From Cafeteria roenbergensis (Eukaryota; Sar; Bigyra; Bicosoecida; Cafeteriaceae), in the NCBI GenBank assembly GCA_008330645.1, contig VLTN01000064.1:124001-188000 (forward strand): a stretch of DNA of 64,000 nt. The letters are read 5' to 3'. Position numbers and translations under genes: made by a program. The notes beneath the pieces are model-generated. The model made no database searches, was not told the origin of the DNA, and saw only the letters and a list, made by a program, of their open reading frames with translations. Positions 20,783-29,643 of this stretch are shown in pieces. Within the stretch, counting starts at the first letter, position 1; each line of letters begins with the position of its first letter.

Positions 20783-22370
20783 GCCCGAGCCCGCCGTCAG
20801 CGCTCCCGGCTGCAGCCGCCACAGCAGCCGCGGCGGCCGCCGGTTTGGCTGCGGCGGCAGCCGGTTTGGCTGCGGCGGCAGCCGGTTTGGCTGCGGCGGC
20901 CGCCGTCCAGTCTGGCGCCACCACCGGCAGCGCCGCGGTGTCGGGGTCGGGTGTTCCTTCTGGCTCTACCCGCGCCGCCAGATCCGGGCCGATGTCCACG
21001 CCCGCGTATGCCAGCGCCTCGGCCGCCCACCGGGGGACCGCGACGGGGCCCTGGGGGCCCTCCGGGGGGAAGTACTCGTTCAGAAACCCCCTCACAAACG
21101 CCTGGAAGGGCTCCGGCCCGGCGACGATGGACGATCGCATCCGCCGGCAGAGCCCCAGCATGTAGGCGATGTTGTGGTGGCTGAGCAGCTGCGGCCCCAG
21201 GGAGTCGCTGGAACGAGCCAGCGCGTGCAGCTGAGCGCGGCTGTAGCGCCGGCACACGGCGCAGCCACACGCCGGGTCCAGCGGCCGCGGATCGTCGCGA
21301 AACCGCGCACCCTTGACCCTGAGCTGGCCGCCGGTGACGAGCGCCACCCCGAAGCGGGCCGTCCGCGTGGGAAACACGCAGTCGAACATGTCCACGCCCA
21401 GCGCGGAGCACACCACGAGGTCCAGCGGGTAGCCGACCCCCATGAGATACCGCGGCTTGTGGGCGGGCAGAGCCTCACAGCACTGCGCCACCACTCGCCA
21501 GAAGCTGCCCTTGTCCTCGCCCCCCGCCAGCCCGCCGATCGCAAACCCCGGCAGAGCCGCGTCTCGCTCCAGCAGCCCGTGCAGGCAGGCCTCGCGGAGG
21601 CCGCCGCTGCTGACGTCCAGCCCTCCCTGCACGATGGCGAAGAGGCTCTGCCGGTCGGGGTTGGCGTTGGCGGCGATGCAGCGGTCGATCCAGCGCAGGG
21701 TCCTGTGGCAGGCTTCGAGAAACCGCTCGTCATCGACCGTCTTGCTGTCGACGACGTCGTCGAGCGCCATCATGACGTCCGAGCCGATGGCGTTCTGCAG
21801 CGCGATGCTGGCCTCTGGCGTGAGCAGCATGGTCGTGCCGTCGGACGGCGACTGGAACGTCACGCCCTCCTCGGTGATGTTGGCGAGATGGAGCAGTGAC
21901 ACCATCTGGAAGCCGCCGCTGTCGGTGAGGAGGTTCCTGGGCCAGCGCATGAGCCCGTGGAGGCCCCCGTGGGCGTCGAGCACGGCCTTGCCGGGCTTCA
22001 CGCCCAGGTGGTAGGTGTTTGCGAGCGCGATTCGGCAGTCCAGCTCCTCGGCCAGCTCCTCGCTGGGAATGCCCTTCACGGTGCCGTGGGTGCCCACGGG
22101 CATGAAGATGGGGGTGTTCACCTCGCCGTGGGGCAGGCGGAGCGTCGTGGCGCGCGCGCGCAGGCTGCAGCCGTCCGGCCGAAGCGACAGCGCTGGGCCG
22201 CAAGCCACGGCCTCGGGGCCGCCCCACCCGTCCGCAGGGGCGCCACGCGGGGAGATTGCGGGAAAGGGGACCGTCGGACGGGGAATGGTGGCCGCCGCAG
22301 CTGGCGTGACGGACGGGGAGAGCCGGGCGGCGTCGAGCGCGGCGATGGTGGCGCGGCTGGCTGCGGCCAT
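20778..22370 (-). CDS. QTRT1: Queuine tRNA-ribosyltransferase catalytic subunit (TGT)
   Basis: 530 residues from the ATG at 22370. Exchanges guanine-34 for queuine in GUN-anticodon tRNAs (Asp, Asn, His, Tyr); the eukaryotic enzyme works with QTRT2, often at the mitochondrion. Seen: TIM-barrel signature from about 70; LLTDSGGFQ with the base-binding Asp150; ALDDVVD (202-208); AIVQGG and GFAIGGLAGGE substrate loops; GVDMFDCVFPTR (325-336) carrying the nucleophilic Asp; zinc site C368, C370, C373 and H399 with family spacing. After about 470 there is an added Ala-rich tail with three AAAAAKP-type repeats, absent from the family. The frame is open upstream to 22661 but only GTG is available there, so I chose 22370. 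The stop codon begins a 22-bp minisatellite. QTRT2 is not in the window. Confidence 0.95.
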   Translation of the reverse strand: MAAASRATIAALDAARLSPSVTPAAAATIPRPTVPFPAISPRGAPADGWGGPEAVACGPALSLRPDGCSLRARATTLRLPHGEVNTPIFMPVGTHGTVKGIPSEELAEELDCRIALANTYHLGVKPGKAVLDAHGGLHGLMRWPRNLLTDSGGFQMVSLLHLANITEEGVTFQSPSDGTTMLLTPEASIALQNAIGSDVMMALDDVVDSKTVDDERFLEACHRTLRWIDRCIAANANPDRQSLFAIVQGGLDVSSGGLREACLHGLLERDAALPGFAIGGLAGGEDKGSFWRVVAQCCEALPAHKPRYLMGVGYPLDLVVCSALGVDMFDCVFPTRTARFGVALVTGGQLRVKGARFRDDPRPLDPACGCAVCRRYSRAQLHALARSSDSLGPQLLSHHNIAYMLGLCRRMRSSIVAGPEPFQAFVRGFLNEYFPPEGPQGPVAVPRWAAEALAYAGVDIGPDLAARVEPEGTPDPDTAALPVVAPDWTAAAAAKPAAAAAKPAAAAAKPAAAAAAVAAAAGSADGGLGQ

Positions 22371-22956
22371 GGCCGCGGCGGCAGCACGGGCGGGCCGCGT
22401 GGTGAGGGGGGAGGGGGACCTGGCGGCGGTGGGGCTGTCCGGGGGCGCGGGCCGGCTGGCTCCCGAGCTTGTGGCGCGGGCGAGCAAAGCGGCTGCTTTT
22501 CCCCGGCGCTTGAGGCTCTGCAGCGGGCGTGGCCTGGATGACGTCACTGGCGCAGTATCGGCGAGAATCTCTCCACAGTTCCGCCCTAGTTGGAGACGGG
22601 CAAAGTTAGAGCTGCGGCGGGGACTGTTCGAGCAAGGCCTCGCTAAGTTGCAGCAAAACACTCACTCCCCCCGAGAGCTGCACTCGGCCACAGCGGCCGA
22701 TTCACGGGCGCCCCCTCCCGCCCCACCCCCCCAACCCTTCGCAGGACTGACGCGCACGGCTGCTGCTGTGCCTGTTGCCGAAGTGACCCCCAGGCGTCCC
22801 CGTCACCCGTGCGCACCGGCAGTCGGTCCGCCGCGCTGCCGGCGCGCTTGAAGGCGCTCGCCCCTCCTGCCACAGCACCACCAGCGCGGCCTGCAGGGTT
22901 GCAGGGCTGCAAGATCCGGCACTTGCGCTGCAGCTTTTGTTGCTGCGGCCGGCACG
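22371..22956. other. Divergent promoter region between TGT and the 22957 gene
   Basis: About 590 bp between divergent starts. The minus frame of TGT stays open through about 290 bp of it (to 22661) without an ATG, so part could be 5' UTR or an unrecognised coding extension. No other feature. Confidence 0.5.
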
Positions 22957-25900
22957 ATGCATCACGGCCACGCGCCTCACTGGGGCGCCTCGCCAGGCTC
23001 CTACTCGGCGGTCAGCGCGCTTTCGGGGCTGTTTCCGGCCCACACCCCCGGGCACGACAGCTGGAGACCTGTTCAGACGCCAGTCGCCGGCCAGGGTCGC
23101 GCGGCCGCGGCTGCAAGCGCCGTGTCGTCTGGCGCTGCTGCGGCTCGCGGCGCTGCCAGCGCCGCAGCCGGCGCCCGCCACCGCATCCCCGGCGCGGCCG
23201 TCACTCCCACGGGCAGGCACCAGGACCGTCCGGGTGTCCGTTACGGCTACCCCAGCGCCGGCGCCGAGGCCAGGCCCCTCCTGCCGCCCGGCAGCGCGGC
23301 TGCCCGGGGCGTTGCGCAGCGCCTCCACTTTGCAGCGGCCTCAGCCACCGGCGGCAGCGGCGGTGGCGGCGGCGGCGGCTCAGGCGGTGATGCCGCCTTG
23401 GCCAGCGGCAGCGGTTTCGGCGCGGTGTCGCCCCTGTCAACCGACTCCGCCTCGGAGCACGGACACTCCGCGCGACGGCCCGCTGCAGCGGATCACATGC
23501 CAGTCACCAGCGGATCACGTGCCTATCGTCCGGCAGTCACTCTGGCCGACTGGCCTGCGGGGGTCATCATCCCCGACTTCTTCGCCTGGCCAGAAGTGAG
23601 CGACGCGCGTCGCGTGCTCTGCATGGCTCTGCCGGAAGAGCTCTTCGCCGGGGCACCTGCAACAAGCGGCAGAGCAATCTGCAGCAGCGGCAGCGGCAGC
23701 GGCAGCGGCAGCGGCAGCGGCAGCGGCAGCGGCAGCGGCAGCGGCAGCGGCAGCGGCAGCGGCAGCGACACCGCCAGCGGCAGCGGCAGCGGCAGCGGCA
23801 GCGGCAGCGGCAGCGGCAGCGGCAGCGGCAGCGGCAGTGGCGCTGTGCCGGCTGCGCGCGCCGTCGCCGCCGCCCACCCGGCGTCTGTTCAGCGCGCTGC
23901 CCTGCTGTGCGTGCGGCTCTGCCGGAGGAAGGATTCGCAGGTCTGGGCGCGGGCTCGCGCTCGTCAATCGCAACTCCGCATCGCCGCCGACGTCGACGTC
24001 ACCAGCTGGGCGCACGACAGCATCCAGCAGCTGATCACGGCCCTGGCGGAAGTGGCCAAGAAGGCGGCTCTGCCGCAAAGTGGCTCTGCAGCTCGGGCGA
24101 GGGCTGACCTGGCGGCTGCGGCAGCGGCTGCCTACGACGAAGCGGACGTCGGCAACGGCCGTGACGGGGACGTCGGCGACGAAACCGCACCGGCTCTCGT
24201 GGTTCCTGGGTTCGGGTCCCTTGCGAAGCTTCTGGCGGCTGTGGCAGAGCCAGCGGGGACGTCGTCGGGTGAGCGGCGGCGAGGCCGTGCCGCCAAGGCT
24301 GTGTATCGCTGGGCGAAGGCTGCACTGTTCGCCCAGCGAGCGATGCGCCGCGCTGACGTCCAGTCACGGCAGAACAGCGGGCGGCGGTTTCACCGTCGTG
24401 ACGGGTCGGTGACCGACTCCGGGTCGGCAACGGCCGCGTCCGCAGGCGGGGTCACTGGCGCAGCCCATTCCGGCAGGGCACCCGGAGCGACGCGCGGCAC
24501 GTTTAGCCTGGAGAGTTCGCGACACGCCGTCAAGACGGGAAGTGACGGGCAGAGCTGCAGAGCCAGCGATGTGTTGGAAGGATCGCCGGCAGCACGAGCC
24601 GCGGCAGCCCGGCGGGAGGCCCTCCTCGAGCGTCGCTCGGCAGAGCGACTGGCCGCGCGTCGTGCCCGCATCAACGCCAGGCGGCAGATCAGGGAAGCGC
24701 AAGCAGAGGCAGCAGTTGCAATTGCAGTTGCAGTTGGGTGCATGCTTCCAGGTCCGGGAAGGTCGGTTGACCGGCGACGGGGCCGCGTGGCAGGGACTCC
24801 CAGGGACATTGCGGCCGGTCAGCTGACAGCGTACGACGGCACCGGAGCCCAGAGGCCCGGCGACCGCCACCTCCGACGGGTGCCCGGCGATCTGTCGGCG
24901 CCGGGCGTGGTGTCGGCGACAGCAGCTGCCCGCCCCCTGCCCGGCGGTTTCGCTGGAGGGGACGGGGACGAAGTGGCCGTAGTGATGGACATCGGACTGC
25001 CGATTGACTCGGCATCGCAGCGCGAAACCGCGCTCGGGTCGCATGGGCTCCTAGCCGCTGGAGCCCCTCGCGACGACGAGCACGGCAGAGCCGACACTGG
25101 CAGAGCCGAAACTGGCAGAGCCGCGATCGCGAGGCAGGGTGCCGGAGCCGCTACGGACGGCGGCGCCCCTGTGGCTGCCGGTGACGCCGCCCCAGCTGAC
25201 GGCGCCGCTGACAGCGCTGCCGACGGCGACGGCGGGCTCGGTGGCGGGTTCGACGACGACGACGCTGACGGCGCTGACGACGGGTTGTGGGACGTTCCTG
25301 ACGAAGTGATCGTCGTCGCCGAGCGGTGCGGGAGCCAGCCCGTGATGGTGGCGGCTGCGGCGATTGCAAGGCTCCTTCGCATCGCCGGCAGAACGATTGC
25401 CCGCCGGTCGGACATTCTTTTGTCCGCCGACATGTCGCTGCAGGCTTGCGAGGCCATCGCGAACCAGCTGCGGTCAGACGTCGTCAAGCTGGACAGCGAG
25501 TCGCTCGCCTGGAGGCGGGCTCTGCAGACGATCGACGAAGCAACGGAACACTCGCGGGCGACGACTCCATCGCCAAGTGGGCCCAAGGCCGTCACGCCCG
25601 AACCGGGAGGCGGCTCTGCCGCTCCCCAGGCAGCTCTGCAGGAGCTGGCAGGGGTCCTGCCGGAGGGATCTGCGGCCCCGACCGTCGACGTCATCCGCGC
25701 AACGTCAACCGTGCTTCGACAGCTCTGCCGAGAAGTGCGTCGGTGGACGTCGGACGAGGCCGCGCCGCGCGGCGGCGAGTCGGCTGCCAGCGCGGACCTG
25801 GAGACACTTCCGGAAGGATCCGTGGACGCTAGCTCTGCCGGCGGTGCAGCTGCAGCGGCAGCGGCAGCCTTCGCCCGCGCCGACGCGGCGTCTCCGCTGG

Positions 25901-27090
25901 ACGCCATTCGTCGATCGTTCTCGGCTCGAGAGGCCGCAGCGCCGCGGTCGGACGCCGGGACTGACGGCGCGGCGGCGGCGCGGTCTAACCTAACCCTAGC
26001 CGCGGCGGCGCGGTCAACGCGGTCCGCGGCCGCTTCGGGAGGGGCTAGCCTGGCAGCATCGCCGCCGGACGGCCCCGGGGCCAGTGACCCGGGAGTGGCT
26101 TGGCCGGCAGCGGCCACAGCACCGGCAGCGGCCACAGCACCGGCAGCAGCCAGTGCCGCCGCGGCAGCACCGCCAGCCCCGGCAGCTGCGCCGTCCGCCT
26201 TCCCTAGCCAGCGCTCGTCAGCCGAACATCACAGCCGCATCAGCGAGTGGTCGGGCCCCGGTCAGGCAGGGCCCCCAGGCAGCGTCCTGCCAACCTCCCA
26301 GGGAACCTCGCCGCTGCGCCGTGCCCTTCTCGCACCCGCGACCGGCCCTGCGGGCTCTGCCGATATGGTCGGCTCTGCCGATAGGATTGGCTCTGCCGGT
26401 GGTCTGTTTGCGGCTCTGCAGTCCAGGGAGGCAGTGGCCACAGTCGCGTCGCGTGCGTCGGGCCCGGGCCAGCTGGAGCGCGGTTTCAGCGTTTCGGCTC
26501 TGCTTGGAGTTGCGCATCTGGCGGAGGAGGGGGTCGCGTCTTCGGCTCCGCAGGGACCCGGGGGCCTTGTCAGGGGCCCTGCGCACGCGACGGGAGCTGA
26601 CAGTGCAACCGCAAGTGAAGCGCTGGCGTCTCAGCGACCCGCCCCTCAGACCCCTGCAAGGCAGAGCGCGTGGCTGGCAGAGCCGGCCACGGCCGGCCAC
26701 GCGGGGGGCCGAGGTGCGCGGGCGGGTGCAGCCGCTGGGGCGTCACTCGGCCATCAAAGTCCCATCCACCACCAGTCACGCGCCAGCCTCATCCACTCCC
26801 TGGGAAGCGCTGGCGCTGTCGGCAGCGGGCCCGGCAGCGGTGTCGGGGCCAGCCTCGCGCACGCTGCTGCCCACGACGCCGACGACAACAACGACGACGG
26901 AGCTAGATGGCCGCAGGCGCGGTTTCACGGCGGGGCGGCGTCGTCTCGGCCGTCGGTTGCACCGTCAGGGTCGGACGCCGTGTTTGCCTGGGACGCAGCG
27001 GTGGAAGGCACAGCCGAGAGCGTTGGCTGGGGCGGCAGCGACGACGGCACCGTGTCCAGCCGGAGCAGCGCAATGGGAGACTCCCCTTGA
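22957..27090 (+). CDS. Large low-complexity protein of unknown function
   Basis: 1,377 residues, single open frame from ATG at 22957 ([18 protein letters not shown]). I recognise no family. Visible: a Gly/Ala/Ser-rich N-terminus; about 55 residues of (Ser-Gly)n at about 242-295 coded by GGCAGC repeats; short conserved-looking patches such as [19 protein letters not shown]; a basic helix near 555-590 ([20 protein letters not shown]); and the most structured segment, about 780-865 ([20 protein letters not shown] then [20 protein letters not shown]), predicted helical and possibly a coiled coil. The rest is disordered. The gene is full of GGCAGAGC-type words, like the SCAPER homologue and the kinase tail. 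No signal peptide or membrane segment. The stop is followed within 10 bp by a GAGT-rich minisatellite. Confidence 0.7.
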   Translation: MHHGHAPHWGASPGSYSAVSALSGLFPAHTPGHDSWRPVQTPVAGQGRAAAAASAVSSGAAAARGAASAAAGARHRIPGAAVTPTGRHQDRPGVRYGYPSAGAEARPLLPPGSAAARGVAQRLHFAAASATGGSGGGGGGGSGGDAALASGSGFGAVSPLSTDSASEHGHSARRPAAADHMPVTSGSRAYRPAVTLADWPAGVIIPDFFAWPEVSDARRVLCMALPEELFAGAPATSGRAICSSGSGSGSGSGSGSGSGSGSGSGSGSGSDTASGSGSGSGSGSGSGSGSGSGSGAVPAARAVAAAHPASVQRAALLCVRLCRRKDSQVWARARARQSQLRIAADVDVTSWAHDSIQQLITALAEVAKKAALPQSGSAARARADLAAAAAAAYDEADVGNGRDGDVGDETAPALVVPGFGSLAKLLAAVAEPAGTSSGERRRGRAAKAVYRWAKAALFAQRAMRRADVQSRQNSGRRFHRRDGSVTDSGSATAASAGGVTGAAHSGRAPGATRGTFSLESSRHAVKTGSDGQSCRASDVLEGSPAARAAAARREALLERRSAERLAARRARINARRQIREAQAEAAVAIAVAVGCMLPGPGRSVDRRRGRVAGTPRDIAAGQLTAYDGTGAQRPGDRHLRRVPGDLSAPGVVSATAAARPLPGGFAGGDGDEVAVVMDIGLPIDSASQRETALGSHGLLAAGAPRDDEHGRADTGRAETGRAAIARQGAGAATDGGAPVAAGDAAPADGAADSAADGDGGLGGGFDDDDADGADDGLWDVPDEVIVVAERCGSQPVMVAAAAIARLLRIAGRTIARRSDILLSADMSLQACEAIANQLRSDVVKLDSESLAWRRALQTIDEATEHSRATTPSPSGPKAVTPEPGGGSAAPQAALQELAGVLPEGSAAPTVDVIRATSTVLRQLCREVRRWTSDEAAPRGGESAASADLETLPEGSVDASSAGGAAAAAAAAFARADAASPLDAIRRSFSAREAAAPRSDAGTDGAAAARSNLTLAAAARSTRSAAASGGASLAASPPDGPGASDPGVAWPAAATAPAAATAPAAASAAAAAPPAPAAAPSAFPSQRSSAEHHSRISEWSGPGQAGPPGSVLPTSQGTSPLRRALLAPATGPAGSADMVGSADRIGSAGGLFAALQSREAVATVASRASGPGQLERGFSVSALLGVAHLAEEGVASSAPQGPGGLVRGPAHATGADSATASEALASQRPAPQTPARQSAWLAEPATAGHAGGRGARAGAAAGASLGHQSPIHHQSRASLIHSLGSAGAVGSGPGSGVGASLAHAAAHDADDNNDDGARWPQARFHGGAASSRPSVAPSGSDAVFAWDAAVEGTAESVGWGGSDDGTVSSRSSAMGDSP
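23684..23840 (+). repeat. GGCAGC hexanucleotide microsatellite coding (Ser-Gly)n
   Basis: Two nearly pure blocks, about 14 and 12 hexamers, separated by a short CGACACCGCC interruption. In frame it gives alternating Gly-Ser. Confidence 0.95.
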
Positions 27091-27753
27091 CGGGCCAGTG
27101 GGCGAGTGCGCCACTGAGTGAGTGAGTGCGTATGTGGGCGAGTGCGCCACTGAGTGAGTGAGTGAGTGGGCGAGTGCGCCACTGAGTGAGTGAGTGAGTG
27201 CGCCAGTGAGTGGGGTCTTTGCTGGCGCCCACGCAAAGGAGCGTTCTTCCGATGCGAGCAACTCTGAGGGTTGAGTGTTGGGCCGTCCCCGGATCTGCAG
27301 GCGTCTCTGGCCATCGCGGCGGGATGCTGCTGCCACAGCCACGGTCGTCCGATTGCGTGTGGCGTGCCACAGGAACCAGCGCCACCTGCCGCGAGCACGC
27401 CAGGCACGGTAGGAAGCTGATTGCGTCTGGCCCAGCCAACGCGGCTGATGCTGAGAACGTGGCTAGAACTGTGCTGCAGGTCGCTCTCAGCGCGGACGGC
27501 CCAGCCGTCCTCAGCTCGCCGCTTGGGCAGGTGGTGCAAGCACGGCACTATTGGGCAGTGTGTGCGACCGCAGCGGTTCGCTCTTGATTCGGCGGCTCCC
27601 TGCAGCGAAAGCCACGTGTCCCATCGATCTCATCGTGTCACGCGCCGCACACCGAGCCGGCTCCCCACAGCAAAGGAGTTCGCAACGCAAGCGCCTCGCT
27701 TGGGCTGTCGGCCCCTCGATAGCTGTTTTCAACAGCGCCGAGCGCGAGCAGTG
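27091..27753. other. Convergent intergenic region
   Basis: Between the 22957 gene (+) and the 27754-29115 gene (-). It holds a GAGT-rich minisatellite at 27100-27212; the remaining about 540 bp show no coding signal or repeat. Confidence 0.65.
27100..27212. repeat. GAGT-rich minisatellite, three higher-order copies
   Basis: Units start GGGCGAGTGCGCCACTGAGT at 27100, 27136 and 27168, each followed by a run of GAGT tetramers of different length. It begins 10 bp after the stop codon of the 22957 gene. The words GAGTGCGC and CACTGAGTG also occur in the 22-bp array at the TGT stop. Confidence 0.9.
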
Positions 27754-29115
27754 CTAGCCGTGCTCGCTGGCAGAGGAGCGCGTCGGCGAGTCGTCGCCCG
27801 TTTCGACGCCGGCGCCGCGTCTGCTCGCTCCCACCGATGTGGCGTAAAACGGGGCGACCGCGGTGACCCTGTGCGACTCCTCCGCGGGAGATGAGGAGTC
27901 CGGCTGCGAGGACGTGCCTCGGTTCAATGCTGCCGTGTGCGATAGCCGGCTGCTCCGCTGCGATTGCCGGTACACCGACGTGCGCTCTGACTCGTAGGTG
28001 GGTTCCGTCTCCTGGGTTGTGGTCTCTGGCAAAGCAGACATGGCCCGCACGTTCATGGGAGGCTCGGGGGTGAGGGGCCTGATGGCCGATCTCGCAATGA
28101 TCCCGGCTGCAATGCGACCAGCTGCCTCCGCCTGACGAGACGCCGCCGCTTGAGCGTCGGCTTCCGACTGAGGCAGTTCCGCATCCCGCGCCAAGAGCCC
28201 TCCTGGGGCAAAGAGCTCAGCGTCAACGCCCACAGCGGCGCCACACATGGCCGCAAGGGTCGCACCGGCGAGGCCGGCGTCCATGCCAGGCTCAACAAGG
28301 AAGTCCAGCTCTTCGAGGGTGGACCCCCCGAGAAGAAGCAAAAGCCCTCCCGAAACGAGAACACAGGGCCCCAGCCCCGCCACGATTTCCGCGACCTTGG
28401 AGGCGCGCCGGCCCAGGCGTGCTGCAAGGTAGCACGACGCAGGCGGATGCCGCTGCTCCCTTCGCTTGCTCACTCCGCAGGCCGACGACAGGCGAATCAG
28501 CGAGACAACCCCCAGTAGGAGAAGTGCAATGCCAAGGGCGCTGGCCTTGCCCCGGGCGAGACCAAAGAGCTCCTGCCCAGGCGCCTGCAGCGACGCGTCC
28601 CGGGCAGTTTGGCCGAGCACGACAACCGTCCGTTGGTTCTCGGCCACGTTCAGCACGGTCGAGACTCCGCTCGCACAAGCGGCCACAAACAGCACGAGAG
28701 CAAGCCGCGGGGGAAGAAGCGTCGCGCTTGTCGGAGACCGCACGCACGGCCCAGCCATCAAAGCCGCTTCGCTGGCCAGCAGAGAGAGGAACGCAGCTGT
28801 CTGAGCCACCATTGCTGGGCCCTCGATCTCCTGCATCCGCACCAGCCACGTCCGCTGCAGTGGGGCAGCGCTTGGCGTTGGCCCCATGGCTGCGGCGAAG
28901 TCGGTCTCGTCTCGCGCCATCGTCAGCAAGGCCGTGGCGCGACCGAAACCTCGGGACGGGAATTGCTGAAGCGGCCGCAGCGGGAACTCGTTGGGACCAA
29001 GCGCGGCCCGCTGCGTCAGGACTGCTGCGGCAATCGCCGCACCGAAGGCGAGCAGGCCCCACCCAAAGGCGCAGTGGTTTGCCTGGGGTCGCTGCGCCGG
29101 GGCGGTCGCGCGCAT
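27754..29115 (-). CDS. Multi-pass membrane protein, unrecognised
   Basis: 453 residues, ATG at 29115-29113. Five or six hydrophobic segments: about 17-37 (WGLLAFGAAIAAAVL), 102-122 (VAQTAAFLSLLASEAALMAG), 133-155 (LALVLFVAACASGVSTVL), about 190-210 (ASALGIALLLLGVVSLI), about 242-265 (IVAGLGPCVLVSGGLLLLLG), and a weaker one (GLAGATLAAMCGAAVGV). The C-terminal about 140 residues are polar and Ser/Thr/Glu-rich, likely cytosolic (EPTYESERTSVYRQSQRSSR). The arrangement of a four-helix core plus long tail recalls small tetraspan proteins, but I can name no family. The gene is nearly free of the GGCAGAGC word class. Same strand as the methyltransferase upstream. Confidence 0.68.
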   Translation of the reverse strand: MRATAPAQRPQANHCAFGWGLLAFGAAIAAAVLTQRAALGPNEFPLRPLQQFPSRGFGRATALLTMARDETDFAAAMGPTPSAAPLQRTWLVRMQEIEGPAMVAQTAAFLSLLASEAALMAGPCVRSPTSATLLPPRLALVLFVAACASGVSTVLNVAENQRTVVVLGQTARDASLQAPGQELFGLARGKASALGIALLLLGVVSLIRLSSACGVSKRREQRHPPASCYLAARLGRRASKVAEIVAGLGPCVLVSGGLLLLLGGSTLEELDFLVEPGMDAGLAGATLAAMCGAAVGVDAELFAPGGLLARDAELPQSEADAQAAASRQAEAAGRIAAGIIARSAIRPLTPEPPMNVRAMSALPETTTQETEPTYESERTSVYRQSQRSSRLSHTAALNRGTSSQPDSSSPAEESHRVTAVAPFYATSVGASRRGAGVETGDDSPTRSSASEHG

Positions 29116-29643
29116 CTGCGCAAGCGTTTCGGGGCCTGCCAGCGTCGCGCGCGGCCTTGCAGTGAGTGCCCCGCGCCAGCCCCCTCAGCGCGTTCCCCAA
29201 CTTGCCAAGGCCCGCGGCGTGCCGGAAGCTCAAGGTGAACAGGACAGCAACCTGACGGGCGCCTTGCGCAGCAAGCAAGAATGCTGCAGACCTGTCGCTG
29301 TCCCTTTGGTGCAGCGCTGGCTGTTGAAATGGCTGTTAAAATGACACCTGTGGTTGTTGCTCGCGGCGCAAACATTGGGTGGGCGGCGGCGCCTTTCAAA
29401 GCTCTGCGTGGCAGCACGAGGCAGGACCAACGCTCTCCTCGCCGGGCCCGACCGCCAGCGACTCGCCCTGGGACCTTGCGCGCCGGCAGATGCTGCTTTT
29501 TGAGCGGGAAGCGGGGTGGGGGGCGTTTGTGTGCGGGCGCCCAGCATTTGCGTGATCACAGCAGCGCCTCCGCCGCAGATCTGGACACACATCGGCCCCG
29601 GCTCCACATCGACCAAGTTCTAGGTCGCTGCCTGGATGAGCAA
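29116..29643. other. Spacer between methyltransferase and membrane-protein genes
   Basis: About 530 bp between two minus-strand genes. It should contain the promoter of the 27754-29115 gene. Nothing else seen. Confidence 0.5.

Larger units (their letters stand above)
1..27090. repeat. Dispersed short-word vocabulary (GGCAGAGC, GGTTTCGCG, GGAAGGAT)
   Basis: The 8-mer GGCAGAGC or its complement occurs about a dozen times in the kinase gene after the intron (for example 1997, 2232, 2305, 2411, 3073, 3826), about 20 times in the SCAPER homologue, and about 17 times in the 22957 gene. GGTTTCGCG (for example 866, 2220, 3906, 13532, 14897, 15482) and GGAAGGAT (1990, 2809, 3670, 12271, 24578, 25813) accompany it. 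Both orientations and several reading frames are used (GRA, AEP, RQS). The two ankyrin genes and the giant gene have almost none. Counts are by eye. Confidence 0.6.

Noticed and set aside
25985-25999. Telomere-like CTAACCTAACCCTAG
   Set aside because: Only two to three units, inside a coding region; too short to be an interstitial telomere.
24819-26135. 438-codon minus-strand frame within the 22957 gene
   Set aside because: Antisense of an Ala/Ser-rich CDS in high-GC DNA; no motif or plausible independent start context.
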